Source: JBBQWT01 sp038210375 (GTDB lineage: Bacteria > Acidobacteriota > Terriglobia > Terriglobales > Acidobacteriaceae). Taken from it: a DNA stretch of 64,000 bases. Positions 57,108-64,000 of this stretch are shown in pieces. A program made the position numbers and the translations under genes. Positions within the stretch are counted from its first letter, which is position 1. The number at the start of each line of letters is the position of its first letter. Location: assembly GCA_038210375.1 (NCBI GenBank), contig JBBQWT010000013.1, positions 1 through 64,000 on the forward strand. The letters run 5' to 3'. Below the pieces are notes generated by a model that did no database searches, had not been told where the DNA came from, and saw only the letters and a list, made by a program, of their open reading frames with translations.

Positions 57108-57377
57108 CGTTGTTCCTCAGCAAGAACCTCAAGAAGTTGCATAAGAAAAACTAGCCAGCAAAGACCCCCAATGGACTTGTCATTCTGGAGCGAGCTCTTG
57201 CCTCTTGTTTGAGCGAAGAACCTTGCGTTTTCTCTTGCTCCTGGTGTTGTTCCTCAGAAAAAACCTCAGGAAGTTGCATAAAAACTAACCAGCGAAACCA
57301 TCGTATGTAGTTGTCATTATGACGCCCCCCCCCAGCTTCACCGGGGTGAAGAAGAACCCCTACTGTTCAACGGGTCG
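57108..57377 (+). repeat. Repeat family A, direct copy after gatA
   Basis: Contains GTTGTTCCTCAGCAAGAACC, AAGAAGTTGCATAAG, CTTGTCATTCTGGAGCGAGC, GAGCGAAGAACCTTGCG and GTTGTCATTATGACGCCC. Same order of landmarks as 34925-35241 but diverged and shorter. Confidence 0.75.
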
Positions 57378-57410
57378 TCGTGCGATTTCGATCTCGTTAC
57401 CTGGAAAACA

Positions 57411-57527
57411 GCAGCAAAAGAAAGCGCGAGATCCTTCGCTAAAACAAAAAACAAGAGCTCGCTCTAGGATGACAAGGTTGAGAGTGTATTCGTTTGCCAA
57501 ACTGCTTTATGCAACTTCTTGAGATTT
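57411..57527 (-). repeat. Repeat family A, inverted copy after gatA
   Basis: On the minus strand this reads AAATCTCAAGAAGTTGCATA, then TTGTCATCCTAGAGCGAGC and GCGAAGGATCTCGCG. Together with the direct copy at 57108-57377 it forms a head-to-head pair, so a transcript through both could fold into a long stem. Confidence 0.65.
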
Positions 57528-57565
57528 GAGCGGAAATGTAAAACCAAGCCGCACCATTTCCCGAA

Positions 57566-58159
57566 TCACCCAACGGAATCCAGAACGCGGTAATAACTCT
57601 CCCCCGCGCACGACCGGCAAAGCATGTCTCCCTCGACTGATACTTCCCGCCGGAAGTTGATGCCTTCACCGCATTTCCCACAGAGCACCCGCGGGCTCTT
57701 GTACCCGGGGAATTCTTCCGGCGGGAGGTCCACCGCCACCCGCTGACAATCGAATAATTCGGCATCCGGCATCTCGCGGTAAGCCAGCATCTGCTGCTCC
57801 CCGGCGGTGGCCAGCTCAGGATGGCGCTCCTGGGCCAGTTGCTTCGATGATTCCCGCGCCACGATCCGGACCGCGTTGCCGGAAGCGATGTCAACGAACG
57901 TTGCCGCCATCTTTCCCCAGTCGCGAAACTTCAGGGCGCGCTTTCCCAGCCGGCAGCCGGTGACAACCATGACCGCGTCGGTGGCGCAGCGATCGATTTC
58001 CACGAACGTTACCAATCGCTTGCGGTCTTTGCCTTGCGGGTCTTCGATGCCGAGCCGGCCCATGCCCAGCATGGCCATGCGGACGCCCAGCACCTGCCCG
58101 GCGCAGAGATGGCCGTGGGCGCGTTCGGCATCGAGCAGGTATTGGTCGAGCGTCTTCAC
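57566..58159 (-). CDS. FmdE-like protein with C-terminal zinc ribbon
   Basis: A 197-residue protein. The FmdE domain (residues about 1-150) has ERAHGHLCAGQVLGVRMAM and FVEIDRCATDAVMVVTGCRL, with the conserved His-x-Cys and Cys. A C-terminal zinc ribbon follows (VLCGKCGEGINF and DMLCRSCAG). FmdE was named from methanogen formylmethanofuran dehydrogenase operons, but bacterial members are probably metal or molybdenum handlers. Its stop region is close to repeat A. Confidence 0.8.
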   Translation of the reverse strand: MKTLDQYLLDAERAHGHLCAGQVLGVRMAMLGMGRLGIEDPQGKDRKRLVTFVEIDRCATDAVMVVTGCRLGKRALKFRDWGKMAATFVDIASGNAVRIVARESSKQLAQERHPELATAGEQQMLAYREMPDAELFDCQRVAVDLPPEEFPGYKSPRVLCGKCGEGINFRREVSVEGDMLCRSCAGESYYRVLDSVG

Positions 58160-58162
58160 TTT

Positions 58163-58876
58163 TTAATCTTCTTCAGGGTAGGCCCCTTGCGGCGCAATTT
58201 CCGCGGAACGTCCGCGCACCACAAAAGTCATTTTCTCACCTCCGCGGCCTTCAAAGCTCACCCGCACCGGCTGCCGCTCCCATTTAGGAGGGCCGCACGC
58301 GGGCGACTCGTCGCTGGCTTTGAGCGACGCCAGCGATTTTCGCAATGTAGATTTCTTTCTGCCCGCCTGGGCCACGATGGCAAACGACTTGTCGCCTTCG
58401 TCGGACACTCCGCAGTACGCCAGGTAATCCCTGAACCAGCTTCCGCTCGACAGGAAGGGATCGAAATCGGGGAAATTGAGGGTGGCCACGTGGCCGGTGA
58501 GCCGGTCCACGCTCAACCACACACCCGGCTGCCACTTCCAGCGTGGCGCGCCCTTGGCTTCATCGGGCAGCGCGTCGTTCAGGCGGAAGGCGCGCCGCAC
58601 CACGAAACTGCGGTCGGTGATCTCGTGCGGGTCGCCGGTGGTGTACTCGCGCATGCGGCCATCCACCACCAGAGGCCGAATCCTGGTCTCGGCTGAATGA
58701 CTATCTTCGAGGTCGGTGGACCACCGCACTTTTTGCCACGCGCCAAAGGTGATGACGTGCGGCTTGCGCGGAGCGGCATTCAGCGCCAGCGGCCATAGAC
58801 ATAAAACCAGAAGCGCCACACCGGTGGCAGCGAAGCGTTGAACCAGAATCGTTTTCGCGTTCTTATTTGCGAACAA
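58163..58876 (-). CDS. Hypothetical exported protein
   Basis: A 237-residue protein with an N-terminal export signal (FAATGVALLVLCLWPLALNA). The mature part has FGAWQKVRWSTDLEDSHSAE, a Trp-rich segment (WKWQPGVWLSVDRLTGH) and a charged end. No enzyme motif was found. It is three bases upstream of the FmdE-like gene, so the two are probably co-transcribed. Confidence 0.6.
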   Translation of the reverse strand: MFANKNAKTILVQRFAATGVALLVLCLWPLALNAAPRKPHVITFGAWQKVRWSTDLEDSHSAETRIRPLVVDGRMREYTTGDPHEITDRSFVVRRAFRLNDALPDEAKGAPRWKWQPGVWLSVDRLTGHVATLNFPDFDPFLSSGSWFRDYLAYCGVSDEGDKSFAIVAQAGRKKSTLRKSLASLKASDESPACGPPKWERQPVRVSFEGRGGEKMTFVVRGRSAEIAPQGAYPEED

Positions 58877-59012
58877 AGTTTCCTCCTCGGCCAGATCCCC
58901 CCGCCGGCGCCTGCCGCGCGGGCTTATCGCAAGCAGTCTAGGGGAAGAAGCCTGTTACTAAACATAAAAGTGTTTTACAGTGCTGTTTGCGGAATTATCG
59001 TCTTCGCCCACC

Positions 59013-59771
59013 ATGGCAGCCCATCAATACAGCATCGTGATCCCGGCATTCAACGAAACCGAACGCATTGGCAGGGCGCTGGATCTCATCGTGGAGTGGG
59101 TAGGCCGGGAGGGCCTGGCCGCCGAAATCATCGTGGTGGACGATGGCTCGCGAGATACCACCGCGGAGATCGTCCGGGAATACGCGGCCCGCCATCCCAT
59201 CATCCGGCTAGTTTCCAACCCGGGAAACCGCGGCAAGGGATACAGCGTGCGCCACGGCATGCGCGAGGCCACCGGCGACGTGCTGCTGTTCACCGATGCC
59301 GACCTGTCTGCTCCCATCACCGAGGCGGCGAAACTCTTTTGCGAAATTGAAGCCGGCGCCGGCGTGGCCATCGGTTCACGCTGGCTGCAACGAGCGACCC
59401 AGACCACGCGCCAGCCGCTCTATCGCCAACTGGGCGGACGGCTCTTCAACTTATACCTGTGCGTGGTGCTGAACCTGCCGTTCAAAGACACCCAGTGCGG
59501 GTTCAAGGCGTTCAGCCGCCCCGCCGCCGATGCGTTATTTGCGGCTCAACTGGTGGAAGGCTGGGGATTCGACCCGGAGCTGCTGTACCTGGCGCGGCAT
59601 TGGGGGTTCCCCATCGTGGAAGTCCCGGTGCAGTGGGCGAACGACGCCCGCTCCAAGATCAATCCTTACGTGGATGGCCTGAAAATCGTGGCCGACATTT
59701 CAGCGGTTCGCTGGAACGCGCTGACCGGCAGGTATCCTGCCCGGCCAGGAACCGCTAGACCAGGGCCTTAG
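59013..59771 (+). CDS. Dolichyl-phosphate beta-glucosyltransferase-like GT2
   Basis: A 252-residue family 2 glycosyltransferase from ATG 59013. YSIVIPAFNETERIGRALDL, IIVVDDGSRDTTAEIV, LLFTDADLSAP (metal DxD-type) and KDTQCGFKAFSR resemble the ALG5/DPM1-like group that transfers glucose or mannose to a polyprenyl phosphate. No membrane helix is evident. It may serve glycan or protein O-glycosylation. It converges with the regulator gene and overlaps it by 17 bases. Confidence 0.85.
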   Translation: MAAHQYSIVIPAFNETERIGRALDLIVEWVGREGLAAEIIVVDDGSRDTTAEIVREYAARHPIIRLVSNPGNRGKGYSVRHGMREATGDVLLFTDADLSAPITEAAKLFCEIEAGAGVAIGSRWLQRATQTTRQPLYRQLGGRLFNLYLCVVLNLPFKDTQCGFKAFSRPAADALFAAQLVEGWGFDPELLYLARHWGFPIVEVPVQWANDARSKINPYVDGLKIVADISAVRWNALTGRYPARPGTARPGP

Positions 59772-60147
59772 TCAGCCGCTCCAGGATGTAGCGCGGGTGC
59801 ACGGGCTTGGCGATCATCTCAAAACTTTCGCCCTGTTCGCGCGCGTTTGCCAGCAGGTCGGCGGTGGTGGCCATGCCGGAAAACAGCAGGATGTGGCAAT
59901 CCGGACAGATCTTGCGGATCTGCATCGCCGCCTCGACCCCGTTCAAGTCGGGCATCATCACATCGGTCAGCACCAAGTCGGGACAAAACTTGCGCGAGTA
60001 CTCCACCGCCTGCAAGCCGCCGTATGCCGCCTCAGCCTCGTAGTTGTTACGGTTCAGGATCACCGCTAGCATATCGGCGATAGGACGCTCATCGTCCACT
60101 ACTAATATTCTGTGCTTCCCGTTTACTTTATGATTGCTGGTCGCCAA
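59755..60147 (-). CDS. Single-domain response regulator
   Basis: A 130-residue receiver from TTG 60147, preceded by an AGGGG ribosome site. HRILVVDDERPIADMLAVIL, phospho-Asp in LVLTDVMMPDLNGVE, and ILLFSGMATTADLL are canonical. No output domain. A frame open 32 codons further upstream begins with an implausible hydrophobic sequence. Confidence 0.85.
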   Translation of the reverse strand: MATSNHKVNGKHRILVVDDERPIADMLAVILNRNNYEAEAAYGGLQAVEYSRKFCPDLVLTDVMMPDLNGVEAAMQIRKICPDCHILLFSGMATTADLLANAREQGESFEMIAKPVHPRYILERLTKALV

Positions 60148-60359
60148 CCTGCACCCCTTTAGAGAATATAACTCTTCAATAATACCCAAATACAGTCCCC
60201 GCACTGCTATTACTAAAGTAATTATCCATGCGCTCGCTGCCATCGCCGAGGCAAGCCGGCTTGAAAACCGTTACGGTGAGGGGGGATGGCTTTGCGGCAT
60301 TGCAAAAATATAGTTTGTGCGGAAAGCTCGTCGGTACGGTTCCGCGGTGAAACGTATAT

Positions 60360-61943
60360 TTATTGTGGATTGAAACCCGTGCCCCCGGGCCGCGACACCG
60401 CCGAAATCACGTATTCGGGATAGGCTGAGATTCCATGCTCATGCAGATCGAGGCCGTACAATTCGCCCTGTTCTGATACCCGCAAAGTTCCAGTTGCGTT
60501 CACCGCATACATCACCGCCAGCGAGACCGCGAATGTGGTCAACGTAATGGCCGCGCTGCCGATGGCCTGCGCCGCCAGCAGTTTCGTCCCCCCGCCATAA
60601 AACAATCCTTTCAGGGCCGCCGAGTTGTCCGGCGCAATCGGGCCGGTCGAGCCATAGCGCCCGCAGGCAAATAATCCCAGGGAAAGCGTTCCCCAGATGC
60701 CGCAGAAGCCATGCACCGGCACCGCGCCGATGGGGTCATCGATGCGCAGCCATTCCAGCAGCTCGACGCCCAGAATGACCAGGATGCCGGCCACGCCGCC
60801 CAGCACAATCGAGCCCACCGGGGTGACCCAGTAACAGGGAGCGGTAATGGCCACCAGGCCGGCGAGAAATCCGTTAGTGGTGAAGCTGGCATCCCACTTG
60901 CGCGACGAGCGGTACGACCAGAACAGCGCGGTCAATCCCGCGGCGCATGCCGCCAGGGTGGTATTGGCGGCCACCCGTCCGATCCCTTCGAAATCCATGG
61001 CCGACAGGGTGCTGCCGGGGTTGAATCCGTACCAGCCAAACCACAGCAACAAGCCGCCGCACACCGCGATGGTGAGGTCGTGGGGCTGCATGGGAGCGCC
61101 GCCGTCGCGCTTGAACCTTCTGCCCAGCCGCGGGCCGAGGACGATGGTTCCCGCCAGCGCCACAAATCCCCCGATGGTGTGCACCACCGTGGACCCGGCA
61201 AAATCGTGGAAGCCTGTCCCCAGCGCCGGCAGCAGGTGGCCTTCGCTGCCCATGACAGCCAGCCAGCCGTCGGGCCCCCACGCCCAATGGCCGATGATGG
61301 GATAGATAAAGCCGGAAACCGCCACGCTATACAGCAGGTCCCCCACGAAACCGGTGCGGCCGATCATGGCGCCCGAGGTGATGGTCGAGCAGGTGTCGGC
61401 GAAGGCGAACTGGAAAAGCCAGAACGCCATAAAGGCCACGCCGGTGGTTTCATAGGTGGCGGGAACTCCCTGCAGAAAAAACCAGTGGTAGCCGATGAAC
61501 CCGTTGCCGTGGCTGAACATGAAGGCGAAGCCGAAGGCAAAAAAAAGCAGTCCGCACAAACAGGTATCGACCACGCATTCCATGAGCACGTTCACGGTTT
61601 CGCGCGAGCGGCAGAAACCGGCCTCCAGCATGGTGAAACCCACTTGCATGCCGAAGACCAGGAAGGCGGCGATCAGGGTCCACGCGGTATTCAGCGGGTT
61701 CACGATGTCAGCGGCTTTGACGTCAGGCGCGGCGGCGTAAACCTTGCTGAAGAAGACATAGGAGACCGCCGACATGGCCGCCAGCAGCAGAGCCACTCCC
61801 AGCATCTTGCCGGCAATCAGCAATAGGGCGTGCCGGCGCCATTCGGGATGCCGCAGGCGCTCCGCCATCCGGGAGAATTTCTGCGATAAAGATAAAGTCC
61901 TCCGGCCCCGCGCCCTGGCAGACTTCACAAAACTCCTCCACAA
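60360..61943 (-). CDS. amtB: Ammonium transporter Amt/AmtB
   Basis: A 527-residue polytopic transporter. The twin pore histidines are in FHDFAGSTVVHTIGG and PVHGFCGIWGTLSLG. GFTMLEAGFCRSRETVNVLM and the transport signature DFAGSTVVH are intact. It is about 100 residues longer than typical: an extra N-terminal segment (residues 1-75, with a hydrophobic stretch at about 40-66) precedes the usual start and could be a signal peptide. It is separated from glnB by mobile elements. Confidence 0.94.
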   Translation of the reverse strand: MWRSFVKSARARGRRTLSLSQKFSRMAERLRHPEWRRHALLLIAGKMLGVALLLAAMSAVSYVFFSKVYAAAPDVKAADIVNPLNTAWTLIAAFLVFGMQVGFTMLEAGFCRSRETVNVLMECVVDTCLCGLLFFAFGFAFMFSHGNGFIGYHWFFLQGVPATYETTGVAFMAFWLFQFAFADTCSTITSGAMIGRTGFVGDLLYSVAVSGFIYPIIGHWAWGPDGWLAVMGSEGHLLPALGTGFHDFAGSTVVHTIGGFVALAGTIVLGPRLGRRFKRDGGAPMQPHDLTIAVCGGLLLWFGWYGFNPGSTLSAMDFEGIGRVAANTTLAACAAGLTALFWSYRSSRKWDASFTTNGFLAGLVAITAPCYWVTPVGSIVLGGVAGILVILGVELLEWLRIDDPIGAVPVHGFCGIWGTLSLGLFACGRYGSTGPIAPDNSAALKGLFYGGGTKLLAAQAIGSAAITLTTFAVSLAVMYAVNATGTLRVSEQGELYGLDLHEHGISAYPEYVISAVSRPGGTGFNPQ

Positions 61944-62162
61944 GAATTTGCATTCCTCAGCTCAGGTAAAAACCGCGATGAGCCCGCGGAAGATCTTTCT
62001 CGCCGATGTTTGCAATGTATCGCGCGGTCACGAACAGTTCCTAACGCATATTTGCAATGACGTTTATCAAATTAATTTATGGGAGCAGTGCGGTCGCGCA
62101 ACGAGTCAAGGCTTTTCGGGTGGGGCTTTCGGATCGGTTTATTTGGGGAAGTGAGTTTGCTC

Positions 62163-62922
62163 TTCGGTGGAAGCGGCGGCCTTCAGAGTCTGTGTCACAA
62201 GCAGGGCGCCGAATTTAGGAGTTTTTGTTCTTCGGTGGAAGCAGCGGCCTTCAGGCCGCTGAATGGATGCCCTTAAGAATTACGGCTTCAGCCGCTGTGA
62301 CGAGTAGGGAATTGAGTCGCGAAACCGCATCCGCAGAGGATAAGATTACCGCCATGTCATCCCAGGGTCGCAGGACTTTCTTTGTAACCTCCGTGACCCA
62401 CGAACGCCGGCCAATTTTTGCTTCGGAAAGACTCGCATCGCTCTTTTTGGAAGTCGTGCAGCGCAATCGCGAGCTCAATCACTTCTTGTTACATGAAATC
62501 GTACTAATGCCTGACCACTTTCATCTCCTGATCACACCCGCCCCCAATATTTCTCTGGAGAAAGTCATGCAGCTGATAAAGGGTGGCTATTCATTTCGGC
62601 AGAAAAAGGAAATGCGCTCCAAGCTTGCGGTTTGGCAGCGCGGATTCAAAGAACATCGGATCAAAGACAGCGGCGATTACGCCGTCCATCGTAGCTACAT
62701 CCGTAATAATCCGGTGCGGACTGGTTTAGCTGCGTCTCCCGATAAATATCCGTACTGTTCGGCCCACACCGCAATCAAAATTGACGCGGCGCCACCGGGG
62801 CTGAAGCCCAAATCATAAAGATCCCTATTCAGTGGGCTGAAGCCCACTGCTTCCACCGAAATGCAAAAGATGTAGGAGTCTTGGCTTTGACCCAGACTCT
62901 CAACGCCTCTGTTTCCACCGAA
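62163..62922 (+). mobile_element. RAYT (REP-associated tyrosine transposase) element
   Basis: A 760-bp element with imperfect inverted ends of about 90 bases. Outer ends: TTCGGTGGAAGCGGCGGCC (left) and TTCCACCGAAA (right). Inner ends carry GA/TC-loop hairpins: AGCGGCCTTCAGGCCGCT (62243-62260) and AGTGGGCTGAAGCCCACT (62831-62848), plus CGGCTTCAGCCG and GGGCTGAAGCCC. It contains one transposase gene (62354-62818). Confidence 0.8.
62354..62818 (+). CDS. REP-associated tyrosine (Y1/HUH) transposase
   Basis: A 154-residue IS200-like protein from ATG 62354. The HUH metal motif is in VLMPDHFHLLITPAP; the catalytic tyrosine region is probably VHRSYIRNNPVRTGL or LIKGGYSFRQKKEM. FFVTSVTHERRPIF is the typical RAYT opening. 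RAYTs nick and join REP hairpins. The C-terminal end runs into the right-end hairpin (PPGLKPKS). The protein looks intact, so the element could be active or recently so. Confidence 0.85.
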   Translation: MSSQGRRTFFVTSVTHERRPIFASERLASLFLEVVQRNRELNHFLLHEIVLMPDHFHLLITPAPNISLEKVMQLIKGGYSFRQKKEMRSKLAVWQRGFKEHRIKDSGDYAVHRSYIRNNPVRTGLAASPDKYPYCSAHTAIKIDAAPPGLKPKS

Positions 62923-62962
62923 AAATAAAAACTGACTTCCAACCTAAACGCGGCTATTTTCA

Positions 62963-63323
62963 GCGGACTCAAGAGTTTGTGTCACGACCAGGGCGCCGAA
63001 TTCAGGAGTTTTTGTTCTTCGGTGGAAGCGGCGGCCTTCAGGCCGCTGAATGGATGCCCTTAAGAATGACGGCTTCAGCCGCTGTGACGAGAATCAAATG
63101 CGAGACTCAAAATAAGGCGCTGAGCGCGGTTCGACACTTTGCGTGGCCAAGATTGCTACTAAACGCGGCGCGTTCCCCTGTAAGCACTCTCCACCGGGGC
63201 TAAAGCCGAAATCATAAAGATCGCCATTCAGTGGACTGAAGCCCACTGCTTCCACCGAAATGCAAAAGAGTGTGAGAGTCTTGGTTTTGACCCAAGCCCT
63301 GAAGGCCGCTGTTTCCACCGAAA
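62963..63323. mobile_element. Non-autonomous RAYT-type element (MITE-like), copy 2
   Basis: Has the left end TTCGGTGGAAGCGGCGGCC with hairpin GGCCTTCAGGCC, GAATGGATGCCCTTAAGAAT and GACGGCTTCAGCCGCTGTGA. The right end has CACCGGGGCTAAAGCCGAAA, CAGTGGACTGAAGCCCACTG and CCACCGAAA. About 100 bases of unrelated interior replace the transposase. It lies 40 bases after the complete element in the same orientation. Confidence 0.7.
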
Positions 63324-63486
63324 AACAAAACCCGCTTTTCCGCCGCCTGTTTTAACTACCCTCGCGACGCGCTCAATCCGCTACGGTTTCGCTTATGCCG
63401 GCCATAGATTAAATTTGTTGGACGGCCCGCGGTCATGGAGATAGGGTTGGATTTAATGCCGCGCGTCCCATGCAGGGAGAGATCGT

Positions 63487-63825
63487 ATGGTGAAGGTCGA
63501 AGCAATCATCCAGCCCTCGAAGTTCGAAGCAGTCAAAGAGGCGCTGCACGAGCTGGGCGTGGAGGGAATGACGGTCACCGACGTTCGCGGGCACGGCCGC
63601 CAGAAAGGCCACACCGAACGCTACCGGGGAAGCGAATACACCGTCGATCTCGTCCCCAAGGTGAAGATCGAGCTGTTTTTATCCGACGAGCTGGCCGAGC
63701 CCGCCATGGCCGCCATCGTGAAAGCCGCCCGCACCGGAAAAATTGGCGACGGCAAAGTTTTCCTTTCCAAAGTGGAAGACGCAATCCGAATCCGCAATGA
63801 CGAACGCGGCAAGGGGGCGCTATAG
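63487..63825 (+). CDS. glnB: Nitrogen regulatory protein P-II
   Basis: A 112-residue PII protein. The N-terminus MVKVEAIIQPSKFEAVKEAL, the T-loop GHTERYRGSEYTVDLVPK with the uridylylation-site tyrosine, and KIGDGKVFLSKVEDAIRI with the ATP-binding loop are canonical. It senses 2-oxoglutarate and ATP/ADP and likely controls AmtB and glutamine synthetase. Its genomic partner amtB is divergent and 1.5 kb away. Confidence 0.95.
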   Translation: MVKVEAIIQPSKFEAVKEALHELGVEGMTVTDVRGHGRQKGHTERYRGSEYTVDLVPKVKIELFLSDELAEPAMAAIVKAARTGKIGDGKVFLSKVEDAIRIRNDERGKGAL

Positions 63826-63866
63826 GCGCCGAGCCCCTGTCAGCGCCGGCGGGGCGGGACGGAGGA

Positions 63867-64000
63867 ATGATGGCGGCCGCCCACTCAGGCCCTTTGCAGC
63901 TCTACGTTGCGCAGACCAATGCCATCGGCCTGGGATTTGAAAATCACAGCCAGGGCGTCGCAACCGTAAGCCAGCTGGCCGAAGCCGCCGGCCGCCTGGC
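63867..64000 (+). CDS. Start of an unidentified gene after glnB (runs off the right edge)
   Basis: ATG at 63867 with a GGAGGA ribosome site; 44 codons are visible (MMAAAHSGPLQLYVAQTNAI then GLGFENHSQGVATVSQLAEA). It is 41 bases after glnB, so probably the same operon. The fragment is too short to name; a nitrogen-related product such as a PII-modifying enzyme is possible but is only a guess. Confidence 0.5.
   Translation, partial: MMAAAHSGPLQLYVAQTNAIGLGFENHSQGVATVSQLAEAAGRL

Noticed and set aside
61944..62162. Sigma-54 promoter before amtB
   Set aside because: No GG-N10-GC spaced element was found before amtB or glnB.

Overview
The window looks like chromosome from a GC-rich, diderm-type soil bacterium, most likely an Acidobacteriota (Terriglobia/Koribacter-like). 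That placement is inference from the mix of genes: an ATP synthase gene set with b and b' subunits but no a and c genes beside it, an Isc operon with a zinc-ribbon HscB, a DUF4126 protein, a very large HAMP-repeat hybrid kinase, and intergenic repeats rich in TTGTCATTCTG and GAGCGAAGAACCT. No rRNA, tRNA or CRISPR array was seen.

Layout. (1) 0-13.4 kb: a surface-polysaccharide locus. A leftward set (cytidylyltransferase, PLP aminotransferase, pseI at the edge) suggests synthesis and activation of a nonulosonic (pseudaminic/legionaminic-type) sugar. A rightward set adds N-acetyl- and formyl-like transferases, an aminopeptidase-fold protein and hexapeptide acyltransferases. A further operon has a PseA/WbpG-type sugar amidotransferase with its own HisH and HisF (acetamidino-sugar formation), then a polytopic Wzy-like protein and a Wzz-like chain-length protein. 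(2) 13.4-20.3 kb: yraN and a complete leftward isc operon (iscR-S-U-A, hscB, hscA, fdx, iscX) with an IscR-type palindrome in front of iscR. (3) 20.7-26.2 kb: small zinc-ribbon protein, HEAT-repeat protein, tsaD, CCA-adding enzyme, a secreted beta-propeller-like protein. (4) 26.6-34.8 kb: ATP synthase b', b, delta, alpha, gamma, beta, epsilon, followed by a PP2C phosphatase and an FHA protein. (5) 34.8-38.9 kb: an accessory stretch of lower-GC hypothetical genes between 317-bp direct repeats. (6) 38.9-47.2 kb: a 2114-residue soluble hybrid kinase with eleven 92-residue HAMP-type repeats, then a REC-PAS-kinase and a single-domain receiver. (7) 47.8-60.2 kb: tryptophan 2,3-dioxygenase, an orphan LolD-like ATPase, lone receivers, PhzF, a peroxiredoxin, small proteins, gatC-gatA, an FmdE-like protein and a dolichyl-phosphate-type glycosyltransferase. 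(8) 60.4-64 kb: amtB and glnB (nitrogen uptake and sensing), separated by a RAYT transposon and an internally deleted derivative of it.

The strongest second-look items are the giant HAMP-repeat kinase, the RAYT element with its deletion derivatives, two cassette-like modules at 34.9-37.6 kb, the formyltransferase-like protein lacking its catalytic triad, and the HscB with a eukaryote-like zinc ribbon.
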